Shown in pieces: positions 1 through 5,848 of a stretch of DNA of 5,915 nt. The DNA lies in contig VGOH01000080.1 in assembly GCA_016875955.1 (NCBI GenBank), positions 1-5,915 on the forward strand. Direction: 5' to 3'. A program made the translations under genes and the position numbers. Positions within the stretch are counted from its first letter, which is position 1, and the number at the start of each line of letters is the position of its first letter. The notes beneath the pieces were generated by a model, which had not been told where the DNA came from, searched no databases, and worked only from the letters and a program-made list of their open reading frames with translations. The stretch comes from Chloroflexota bacterium. GTDB taxonomy: Bacteria; Chloroflexota; Dehalococcoidia; Dehalococcoidales; RBG-16-60-22.

Positions 1-1877
1 TTCGCTAGGCATCCAACTACCGCGTCAAAAAGGGCTCCCAAAATGCGGGGTCTGGCTTTCTCAAATTCTCGCCAGAAGGTCTTCTCTGGGAGCCTGTCTT
101 CATCCTCTATTTGAGGGAGGTCGATAATTACGGCCCGGTCGGCCAAGTCTTGCTTGGTAACCAGCGAAGTGATGCCGTTAAGAACTATAGGGCGCATGGA
201 CTCGAAGAGACATTCCTCGACGTCGGTGTAGAGCTCTCTCGTTCCGAATCCCCCGCCGGTGGATAACCGGCAGAAGGCATCCGTCACCCAGTCCGGCAGG
301 GTGCTCAAGTTATCAAAAGTGAGGCACCATGAGTTATTGGCGGCGATCATTAAATCCCGAACCTCTTTGGGGACGCTCCGCAGAGGCGCCGTGCTGGGAT
401 CAAGAAGTAATTTCAACAACCTGGCGGCCGTAGTCTTCGCTGCTCCCTGCTCACCCTGAAGCGCCAGTATGGGAAAGGGGCCCGGGGAGAAAGCGGCGAT
501 CAGGATGGCCACGAACAGGCGCCAACACCTCTCCGACTTGACATTTAAAAACCGCCGCAGTTCTTTTAGGCTGCCACCCCGCTGGGGGAGAGGCAACGCT
601 GCCATCCCCTTGGAGCGGCGGAATTTCACCGGTGGGTTGGCAACTACGTGCCATCCTTGCGCGGTGATTTTTACCGCTTCCCAGGTGGGGGTGCCCAGGT
701 CAACAAAGACAGCCTCCGGGGTGTGAGCCACTCGGACGTGAACCGACAATTCGGGGCCATCGAACAGGGCACGGGATTCCAGGACTCCCAGGGCATCCTG
801 CAGGGCCTGGGCGTTGGGAGCCTTGTTTTTAAAGGTCTTGTAGAATCGCCCCCTCAACCAAAGGCGAAATCCCTTCGACCGCACCGGCCAAGTCTCCCGG
901 TGATCATCGACCGGCACCGTTACATAAGCGGTCTTGTCGGGGGTGTGAAAAAACTCTGCGTCTGCGGCCAAGCCGATAAGGAGCTCGGACTGGGTGGGCT
1001 TGGCATCTCCGGTGACAGGCTGCTCCTGGTCTGCCGGTGAATTACACTCAGATGTCGACTCTATGAGAGCCAGTAGCTGCTCTTTGGTTCCACCGCGCTT
1101 GAGCCATTCGGAGATATCGCCTTTCTCGGGGAGGTCCGGGAGTTCCACCACCTTCACGGTCGCCGCGATGCCGTGAAGGTGCCGGGCCACGTCCTGGGCG
1201 TGTTTACGACCCGGCTCGTCGTTGTCGGGGATGATGACGACCTGTTTATCCTTGAAGTGTTTATTGTAATCGGCCCGCCACTTTCCGGCGCCCTGAGGGT
1301 TGCAGGTGCTCGTTAGGCCAAACTCAACCAAGGTGTCGCAATCTTTCTCTCCCTCAGGGATAAGGACCATCTCGGCCTTGAGCACCTCCAACAACCGGTA
1401 GGGTACCAGGACCACACCGTCCAGGTTGTTGACCCATCCACCCTTAGCGTCTGGCCGGCGTTGGAAGAAGCCCTTGGGATGAGTCCGGCAAACCTGAAAT
1501 ACCAGGACGCCATCTTCATCGCAGTAATCGTAGGTCTTAACAATTTGGGGTGCCGCCTTACCTTCCTTCTTTCCCCGCCGCCGACCGTTCCCCCTGGCAT
1601 TCTCTATGCCCGCCTCCTGGGCCAGGATGTCGAGTGCCCCTTTAAAATCTGTGTCGTATTTTTTCCTGATGAAGGTGAAGACATCCCCCTTGGCGCTGCA
1701 AGCCTTGCAATTCCACAGGCCGGTCTTCAGGTTGAGTGATAGCGAGGCCTTGGTGTCTTTATGGAAGGGACACAGCCCCAGGGCCTGGTCGCCCCTTCCA
1801 TTCTTCAACTCACCCAGCTCCTTGTGGTAGAGGGCTCGGATGTCGAGGTGGGCGAGGATTTCAGCCTTTAAATCCAT
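1..1877 (-). CDS. CHC2 zinc-finger/Toprim primase fused to P-loop helicase domain, 3' end beyond window
   Basis: An open frame reads without a stop from ATG at 1877 to the left edge: 625 residues, C-terminus missing. Residues 36-60 form a CHC2-type zinc finger (C36, H39, C57, C60; CPFH then CKAC), which recognises template in DnaG-like primases. Residues 170-235 look like a Toprim domain, with the acidic motif PEGEKD (E175, E177, D179) and PDNDEPG (D218, D220), the metal-binding residues for RNA primer synthesis. After a region of about 200 residues comes a Walker A motif, GEQGAAKTT (475-483, K481), a Walker B-like LTFDN (519-523) and a conserved-looking RPIVLNGI stretch (562-569), as in AAA+/SF3-like replication ATPases of mobile elements. 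I infer it primes and unwinds DNA for an integrated element. It starts 20 bases after the AlpA-like gene, with a weak GAG ribosome site, so it is probably its co-transcribed neighbour. The primase part is firm; helicase activity is inferred. Confidence 0.93.
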   Translation of the reverse strand, partial: MDLKAEILAHLDIRALYHKELGELKNGRGDQALGLCPFHKDTKASLSLNLKTGLWNCKACSAKGDVFTFIRKKYDTDFKGALDILAQEAGIENARGNGRRRGKKEGKAAPQIVKTYDYCDEDGVLVFQVCRTHPKGFFQRRPDAKGGWVNNLDGVVLVPYRLLEVLKAEMVLIPEGEKDCDTLVEFGLTSTCNPQGAGKWRADYNKHFKDKQVVIIPDNDEPGRKHAQDVARHLHGIAATVKVVELPDLPEKGDISEWLKRGGTKEQLLALIESTSECNSPADQEQPVTGDAKPTQSELLIGLAADAEFFHTPDKTAYVTVPVDDHRETWPVRSKGFRLWLRGRFYKTFKNKAPNAQALQDALGVLESRALFDGPELSVHVRVAHTPEAVFVDLGTPTWEAVKITAQGWHVVANPPVKFRRSKGMAALPLPQRGGSLKELRRFLNVKSERCWRLFVAILIAAFSPGPFPILALQGEQGAAKTTAARLLKLLLDPSTAPLRSVPKEVRDLMIAANNSWCLTFDNLSTLPDWVTDAFCRLSTGGGFGTRELYTDVEECLFESMRPIVLNGITSLVTKQDLADRAVIIDLPQIEDEDRLPEKTFWREFEKARPRILGALFDAVVGCLA

Positions 1878-1897
1878 AGTAATCTCGGCCAAATCTC

Positions 1898-2161
1898 TTA
1901 GTTGTTGGTACCAAGGCTATCCACCAGGTTCTCCAGGTCACGCCTTTTAAATAACGGCCTGCCGGACAGCCGCACCGGACGGAGGGGGAAGCTACCGTCC
2001 GACAACCGATTGCGCAGGGTCTTCTCGGCCATGCCCAGGAAAGCCGCGGCTTGCCGGATGGTGAGGAGGGCGCGGTCCCAGGCCTTCAGATCCTCCCGAA
2101 GCTGGCGAACCTCCTCTAAGATGGAAGACAGAGTCGGTTCATAGTGCTGCCTATTCCGCAT
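1898..2161 (-). CDS. AlpA/excisionase-like winged helix-turn-helix protein (87 aa)
   Basis: A small DNA-binding protein. Residues 11-33 are a leucine-rich, charged helix that could form a coiled coil for dimerisation. Residues 34-55 (TIRQAAAFLGMAEKTLRNRL) fit the first two helices of the HTH_17/MerR-like fold, followed by a wing with FPLRPVRLSGRPLFKRRDLE (58-77), the layout of AlpA regulators and phage or plasmid excisionases. I chose the ATG at 2161 because AAGGGGAG lies 10 bases upstream and because the longer frame back to 2233 lies wholly inside the preceding gene. The start overlaps the end of the XRE-like gene (ATGCGGAATAG contains both start and stop), so the two are probably translationally coupled. 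Proteins of this type either switch on element genes or direct excision; which applies cannot be told without an integrase in view. Confidence 0.85.
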   Translation of the reverse strand: MRNRQHYEPTLSSILEEVRQLREDLKAWDRALLTIRQAAAFLGMAEKTLRNRLSDGSFPLRPVRLSGRPLFKRRDLENLVDSLGTNN

Positions 2162-2345
2162 CGTGGAAGAGCTCCCCTTCTGAAACCCGAAGCTTCTGTG
2201 CCAAGGCCCGACGCAATTCCGGGGAAGGTTCATGGCGCCCGCGGACGATCTTCGAGAGCAGTGACTCCGAGACCTTGAGGTCCCGGGCCAGATCGCACTG
2301 CGTCGGATACTGTTTGAGTATCTCGACCTTCAACCTGAGGTTCAT
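2151..2345 (-). CDS. Small Cro/CI (XRE)-family repressor-like protein (64 aa)
   Basis: A single-domain helix-turn-helix protein. Residues 15-37 (TQCDLARDLKVSESLLSKIV onward to RGR) match the XRE pattern: a positioning helix, a turn around K24-V25-S26, and a recognition helix. Two more helices follow (41-52 and 55-61), typical of Cro/CI five-helix folds. There is no peptidase or sensor domain. I chose the ATG at 2345 because GGGGAG lies six bases upstream and because the frame upstream of it runs through AT-rich regulatory DNA containing a dyad operator (2379-2405). A start at 2429 would make that operator coding and is less likely. I infer it is the repressor of this cluster and represses its own promoter; the recognised sequence is not proven. 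Next gene downstream overlaps it by 11 bases. Confidence 0.85.
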   Translation of the reverse strand: MNLRLKVEILKQYPTQCDLARDLKVSESLLSKIVRGRHEPSPELRRALAQKLRVSEGELFHDAE

Positions 2346-2378
2346 CGTATTCTCCCCAAAGACGATGTTATTTTGAGC

Positions 2379-2405
2379 CAAGTCGATATTTTTATAGTCG
2401 ACTAA
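2379..2405. promoter_or_regulatory. 27-bp dyad operator O2 upstream of the XRE-like gene
   Basis: CAAGTCG-N13-CGACTAA, the same half-sites and the same 13-bp spacing as O1, with one mismatch in each outer pair region. Its AT-rich centre contains, on the minus strand, TATAAA (2396-2391), a candidate -10 box for a second promoter serving the XRE-like, AlpA-like and primase genes; the matching -35 is weak (AATTTT, 2419-2414). It lies 33 bases ahead of the XRE-like ATG and 23 bases after the stop of the MerR-like gene. The operator is well supported by its match to O1; the promoter less so. Confidence 0.7.
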
Positions 2406-2428
2406 GTGGAAAAAAAATTCCTCTCCCA

Positions 2429-2974
2429 CTACAGGAGAGCCTTGAGGCCTTGGCGAAATCGCAAGAGATGATACTTCAACTGCAGAATATAGACCTCGCC
2501 GGTAAGGGTTGGCGGATTTAATGGGAACTGCCGATAATCATATTCCTCTTTTCGGTGACCTGTTTCTACCTCACCCGGTGCCCTGGGAACGGTAATCCAT
2601 TCGGGCTCAGCCTCTGTCCGCTCAATATATTTGCGGAGTTCGTACAAGCCTGGGTTGAAAATCCAGAGGTCGACATCGGGAATCTCGATCGCTTCCTTCT
2701 CCCAAATCTGACTGGGGAGTATCCCTACTTCTTCCAGCTCACGCCAAGTCTTGATGATATGCTGTTTGGCCACCTCTATTTTCATTCTGAAATCTTTGAC
2801 CATGACAGCCATCAAATAAACCATGAAGGCCTCATTCCGACGATAATACCTCTGGACCCCACCCGCCTGGTCAGCCTCAGGGTTTCTCCCCAGAAGCAAC
2901 AGGGCATATCTCTTGATGGAGGGCAGAGGAATCTCAAACGCTCTCTCCAGTACTCGGTTAGTAATTGGCCGCAT
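2429..2974 (-). CDS. MerR-like HTH DNA-binding protein, first gene of the minus-strand cluster (181 aa)
   Basis: The first ~60 residues have the order of a MerR-type winged helix domain: helices over 5-28 (TNRVLERAFEIPLPSIKRYA), a linker, then GGVQRYYRRNEAFMVYL (38-54), which resembles the MerR wing and the R-x-Y-x(3)-[DE]-A signature before helix 3. Residues 60-85 are a further charged helix. The C-terminal ~95 residues have no recognisable domain, no cysteine cluster for metal sensing and no long MerR dimerisation coil, so an effector cannot be named. The ATG at 2974 follows GGGAGG by nine bases, and a TTGACA/TATTCT promoter lies directly upstream. The promoter is overlapped by a 27-bp dyad that recurs before the next gene. 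I infer a regulator of a mobile element; the MerR assignment is by pattern only and a diverged family is possible. Confidence 0.75.
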   Translation of the reverse strand: MRPITNRVLERAFEIPLPSIKRYALLLLGRNPEADQAGGVQRYYRRNEAFMVYLMAVMVKDFRMKIEVAKQHIIKTWRELEEVGILPSQIWEKEAIEIPDVDLWIFNPGLYELRKYIERTEAEPEWITVPRAPGEVETGHRKEEYDYRQFPLNPPTLTGEVYILQLKYHLLRFRQGLKALL

Positions 2975-2993
2975 AGTCGTTATCCTCCCTTTC

Positions 2994-3020
2994 TAAGTCG
3001 AGAATATAATGGGCGACTTA
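2994..3020. promoter_or_regulatory. 27-bp dyad operator O1 over the cluster promoter
   Basis: A perfect inverted repeat, TAAGTCG-N13-CGACTTA. The half-site centres are 20 bp apart, about two helical turns, so a dimer or pair of dimers could bind on one face. The dyad covers the -10 box and likely transcription start of the MerR-like gene, so a bound protein should block RNA polymerase. The same architecture recurs at 2379-2405. Binding protein not proven. Confidence 0.75.
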
Positions 3021-3029
3021 TGATGTCAA
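3001..3029 (-). promoter_or_regulatory. Sigma70-type promoter of the regulator/primase cluster
   Basis: On the minus strand, a consensus -35 TTGACA (3029-3024) is separated by 17 bases from a -10 TATTCT (3006-3001). A run of eight A residues lies just upstream of the -35 (3039-3032) and could act as an UP element. Predicted transcription starts near 2994, about 20 bases before the ATG at 2974. The -10 box lies inside operator O1. TATATT at 3008-3003 is an alternative -10 with a poor 15-base spacer. Confidence 0.75.
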
Positions 3030-3125
3030 GATTTTTTTTCTGAAGACCTGGAAGTGAAGTTCAAGGAAGGTATTGATTTAACTGACGTCTATAGATTTAA
3101 GTCTGAAATTTTAAAGATAACATGA
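3024..3125 (+). pseudogene. Possible C-terminal gene remnant (about 33 codons)
   Basis: A short plus-strand frame ends at TGA 3123-3125 and reads like the tail of a real protein, including EDLEVKFKEGIDLTDVYRFK, amphipathic and charged. It has no usable start: a stop lies immediately upstream at 3021-3023, and an internal GTG at 3054 lacks a proper ribosome site. I do not recognise the family. It may be the stub of a gene lost when the neighbouring element inserted, or chance. Confidence 0.25.
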
Positions 3126-3279
3126 CCTTAAGTGCGATATGATTTTGCTCTGGAAGGATTTGGGTACCGGTAAGCTTCGGACGGGGCTGATGGGTGCTGA
3201 CAATATTTGAATAGCAGAACAGGAAAATGGTTTGGCCCTTGAGCAGGACCTTGATCCCACGGGATAGTTGGTTCAATTG

Positions 3280-3308
3280 TTGACATTTTCCCGAAACGAG
3301 AATAACAG
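3280..3308 (+). promoter_or_regulatory. Candidate promoter of the SWIM gene
   Basis: A perfect -35 TTGACA (3280-3285) is followed after 17 bases by a poor -10, TAACAG (3303-3308). If used, transcription would start within a few bases of the ATG at 3320, leaving almost no leader. The -35 may be coincidental. Confidence 0.25.
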
Positions 3309-3319
3309 AAAGAAAAACA

Positions 3320-5215
3320 ATGCTTAATAAGAAGACACCATTGGGGCGGTTTGCCGATCTTACCTGGAAGGATATCGAAACCTGGGCCGGTGGGACCATT
3401 GTCTCCCGGGGAAGAAATTATCAGCGGCAGGGACGCGTCGCTGACCTGGCCGTGACGGATGACGGCGGCCTGCTTGCCTGGGTGAAGGGTTCCGAGCGCT
3501 ATGCCACCATGGTGGTCATGGATGAAGAGGGCCTACCGGAGTCGACCTGCACCTGTCCTTACGAACGGGACTGCAAACACGGGGTGGCCGTGGTGCTCGA
3601 ATACCTGAAGCAAGTCGAAAATAATTGCCGTGTTCCCCAAGCCAAGCAGGATGACGAGCGCCTGATATTGTTGGCGGATGGCGGCCGGGATGATGATGAA
3701 GACCTCATATCCGAGGATATGAGACGAGATATCGACGGGTTTCTTCAGGGCAAGACCAGGGCTCAGCTCATCAGCCTGATCCATGATCTCGCCGGGCAGT
3801 TCCCCGAGATGGCCAGTGAAATGGCCGACCGGAGGCAGGTGATCTCCGGCAATACTGAAGCTATGGTGAGGCGCTTGCGTAATGAGATTCGCGATCTGGG
3901 CAGTGAGCCTGGTTGGCAGAACTCTTGGAATAGCGAGGGTTATACGCCGGACTATTCCGGGGTTCGCAAAAAGCTCGAGACTTTACTCAAGGCCGGGCAC
4001 CCTGAAGAGGTGCTGACCCTGGGCCGGGAGTTGGTGACCACCGGCCTTCGCCAGGTGGAGGAGAGCCATGACGAAGGCGAAACCGCCATGGAGATTGCCG
4101 GCTGTCTGCCGGTGATCGTCGAGGCCCTGGACCGCTCGTCCCTTGATTCCGCCGATAAGCTGAGCTGGGCGCTGAATGCGGTGCTGGAAGACCCCTTTGA
4201 CGTATGCGACGCCTTGGCGGAATACCTGGACCGGCAGCATCCCCGAACAGCCTGGCACACACTCGCAGACCGGTTGTTGGCGAAATTGCACGGGCTTAAA
4301 GGCGCCAAGGGCGACGATGAATTCAGCCGCAACTACGAACGTGACCGGCTCAGCCGTTGGGCTATCCATGCCCTGGAGGGAGCCGGCCGGGAGGCTGAGA
4401 TCATACCTCTGTGCATCACCGAAGCCAAAATGACGGGCAGTTATGACCGACTGGTCCAACGGCTGATGGCGGCGCGGCGCTATGAAGACGCCGAAAAATG
4501 GATAAAGGAAGGCCTTCGGGCCATCGGCGAAAAATGGCCCGGCATCGGCGCCGGCTTGCGGGATAAACTGCGGGAAATTCGCACGCTGGAACAGAACTGG
4601 CCGGTAGTGGCCGCGCTGCGGGTCGAAGAATTCGTGCGGCGTCCTTCTCTTCAGGCCTTCACGGACTGCCGGAAAGCCGGCGTCAAAGCCAAGGCCTGGC
4701 CCCAGGTGCGGGAATCTCTATTAGGCTACCTGGAAAAAGGCACGCTGCCCTGGAAGCAGAAGGGCTGGCCCCTGCCGGAATCCGGCTTGAAGGAGCCCGA
4801 GGCGGATCAGCGCCATCGATATCCCCTGATCAGCGATCTGATTGACATTGCGATTCTGGAGAAAAAGCCCGACCAGGTGCTGAAATGGTACGATCAGCGC
4901 CCCCAAGGTCGCTTTGGATGCCCCTGGCTAGATGAAGACGCCATCGCCGACGCGGTTCAAGTCCAGGCGCCGCAGCGGGCGGTGGCCATCTGGAAGAATA
5001 AGGCGGAACGACTGATCGCCCAGGTCCAACCCAAAGCCTACCAAGAAGCGGCTACATACCTCCGTAAAGCAGGGTTGGTCATGTCCAAACAAAATAACCA
5101 AGCGGAATGGGATCATTACCTGGGGAGCCTGAGGGAAACGCACGCCCGCAAACGCCGTTTGCTAGAGGTCCTGGATGGCTTGGACGAAAAACCCATCATG
5201 AAAAAAAGACGCTGA
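3320..5215 (+). CDS. SWIM zinc-finger domain protein (631 aa)
   Basis: Residues 77-87 are a SWIM zinc finger, C-x-C-x5-C-x-H (C77, C79, C85, H87). It follows a conserved-looking N-terminal module: FADLTWKDIETWAGG (11-25), a short G-rich segment around SRGRNYQRQGRV (29-40), and predicted beta strands (40-70). SWIM domains are known to bind DNA or proteins. The remaining ~530 residues are almost wholly helical and charged, with helix pairs such as YDRLVQRLMAARRYEDAEKW that resemble TPR/HEAT-like solenoids, and a basic C-terminus (HARKRRLLEVLDGLDEKP, ending KKRR). No signal peptide or membrane segment is seen, so it is probably cytoplasmic. The ATG at 3320 begins the family-like N-terminus; only a weak AGAAAG lies upstream. 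It stands alone, with no partner gene close by on the plus strand. The biochemical role of such proteins is not settled and I do not assign one; a protein-protein scaffold or nucleic-acid binder are both possible. Confidence 0.9.
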   Translation: MLNKKTPLGRFADLTWKDIETWAGGTIVSRGRNYQRQGRVADLAVTDDGGLLAWVKGSERYATMVVMDEEGLPESTCTCPYERDCKHGVAVVLEYLKQVENNCRVPQAKQDDERLILLADGGRDDDEDLISEDMRRDIDGFLQGKTRAQLISLIHDLAGQFPEMASEMADRRQVISGNTEAMVRRLRNEIRDLGSEPGWQNSWNSEGYTPDYSGVRKKLETLLKAGHPEEVLTLGRELVTTGLRQVEESHDEGETAMEIAGCLPVIVEALDRSSLDSADKLSWALNAVLEDPFDVCDALAEYLDRQHPRTAWHTLADRLLAKLHGLKGAKGDDEFSRNYERDRLSRWAIHALEGAGREAEIIPLCITEAKMTGSYDRLVQRLMAARRYEDAEKWIKEGLRAIGEKWPGIGAGLRDKLREIRTLEQNWPVVAALRVEEFVRRPSLQAFTDCRKAGVKAKAWPQVRESLLGYLEKGTLPWKQKGWPLPESGLKEPEADQRHRYPLISDLIDIAILEKKPDQVLKWYDQRPQGRFGCPWLDEDAIADAVQVQAPQRAVAIWKNKAERLIAQVQPKAYQEAATYLRKAGLVMSKQNNQAEWDHYLGSLRETHARKRRLLEVLDGLDEKPIMKKRR

Positions 5216-5313
5216 AAATCATGTTCTTTGAATAAATGGACCACTTTTCTCCACCAGACCCTGAATCAATCACTTCCAAGAAGTTCTCTCTTTTTTGGTG
5301 GGCATCAATGGAT

Positions 5314-5342
5314 TTCAAAACTTTGTGAATTCGTGCTATAAT
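5314..5342 (+). promoter_or_regulatory. Extended -10 promoter of the ankyrin gene
   Basis: A perfect TATAAT (5337-5342), preceded by TGC to make an extended -10, lies 17 bases after TTCAAA (5314-5319), a four-of-six match to the -35 consensus. Predicted transcription starts near 5349, giving an ~80-base AT-rich leader to the ATG at 5432. It gives the ankyrin gene its own promoter, independent of the SWIM gene. Confidence 0.7.
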
Positions 5343-5422
5343 GCATCAACAATAATCGAAATAAAGTCGGAATATCAGAGAATTTTCCATTAAGAATGAA
5401 GCATATGCGATTTTCAAATCAT

Positions 5423-5426
5423 GGAG
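5423..5426 (+). promoter_or_regulatory. Ribosome binding site deciding the ankyrin start
   Basis: GGAG five bases before the ATG at 5432. The earlier in-frame ATGs at 5396 and 5405 have no purine-rich site at a useful distance, so this site supports the shorter protein. Confidence 0.7.
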
Positions 5427-5431
5427 AAAAC

Positions 5432-5848
5432 ATGATTGACTTATACGATGCAATATATGAAGAGGATCTTGATACAATAAATATGATTTTAAGAGGTTAT
5501 CCTGAAAGGTTAAACGAAAAAAAGGACAACAAGCTCACGCCCCTTCATCTCGCATTATGTTGGGGAAAACATAAGGCTGCTTCATTGCTATTGTCGTATG
5601 GAGCGGATGTTTGCGTTAGTGATGACCGTGGATATACTCCATTGCATGAAGCTGTAAGTAATAATGATATTCAAATATCATCTATAATTTCGTTATTAGA
5701 CAAAGGGGCTGATGTAAATGCAAAGGCAGAAGCAGGTTATGAAATTACCTCTCTTGATTTGTTGGCTACTGAAAAGACAATTGCACCAGATAATTATATA
5801 TTGGATGAAATTGCAAAGAGCCTGTCCCAAACTCAGTTGAAAGTTTGA
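5432..5848 (+). CDS. Small ankyrin-repeat protein (138 aa)
   Basis: Ankyrin repeats fill the protein. Residues 2-31 form an N-terminal capping repeat (IDLYDAIYEEDLDTINMIL). Repeat two (32-64) has TPLHLALCWGKHKAASLLLSYGAD, split here as TPLHLA (36-41) and LLLSYGADV (52-60). Repeat three (65-98) has GYTPLHEAV (67-75) and LLDKGADVNAK (88-98). Repeat four (99-135) is degenerate, with TSLDLLA (106-112). Such solenoids bind partner proteins and have no catalytic role. There is no signal peptide or membrane helix, so it is probably cytoplasmic. The start at 5432 rests on a GGAG site; a start at 5396 would add 12 residues. The gene is markedly richer in A and T than the rest of the window and uses many AT-ending codons (ATA, TTA, AAT), suggesting recent transfer. 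The binding partner is unknown; small bacterial ankyrin proteins sometimes act as immunity or inhibitor proteins, but no toxin is visible here. Confidence 0.88.
   Translation: MIDLYDAIYEEDLDTINMILRGYPERLNEKKDNKLTPLHLALCWGKHKAASLLLSYGADVCVSDDRGYTPLHEAVSNNDIQISSIISLLDKGADVNAKAEAGYEITSLDLLATEKTIAPDNYILDEIAKSLSQTQLKV

Larger units (their letters stand above)
3021..3319. other. Intergenic spacer between the minus-strand cluster and the SWIM gene
   Basis: About 300 bases with no convincing complete gene. Besides the -35 and A-tract of the minus-strand promoter it holds a short plus-strand frame (3024-3125) that may be a gene remnant, and a possible promoter for the SWIM gene near 3280. A 100-residue minus-strand frame from 3399 to 3097 runs antisense into the SWIM gene, has no family resemblance and is treated as chance. 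No terminator hairpin, tRNA or duplicated attachment core was found. Confidence 0.6.

Noticed and set aside
259..1830. Several plus-strand frames of 60-130 codons
   Set aside because: All lie antisense inside the continuous 625-codon primase-helicase frame and show no domain or credible ribosome site.
2555..3043. 162-codon plus-strand frame
   Set aside because: It is antisense to the MerR-like gene, crosses its promoter and operator, and has no recognisable family features; the minus-strand gene has a good ribosome site and promoter.
3097..3399. 100-codon minus-strand frame with a hydrophobic stretch
   Set aside because: Starts inside the SWIM gene on the opposite strand, has no Shine-Dalgarno site, and does not resemble a known membrane peptide or toxin.
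3611..3640. Another AAGTCG half-site inside the SWIM gene
   Set aside because: No partner half-site 13 bases away; a six-base match is expected by chance.
3952..4459. Three overlapping minus-strand frames of 91-158 codons
   Set aside because: Shadows of the SWIM gene, caused by its GC-rich codons; low-complexity serine, arginine and proline composition.
5216..5300. Possible terminator after the SWIM gene (CCAAGAA with TTTTTTGG, or CCACC with GGTGG)
   Set aside because: The stems are short or mismatched, and no stable GC-rich stem is followed by a U-run.
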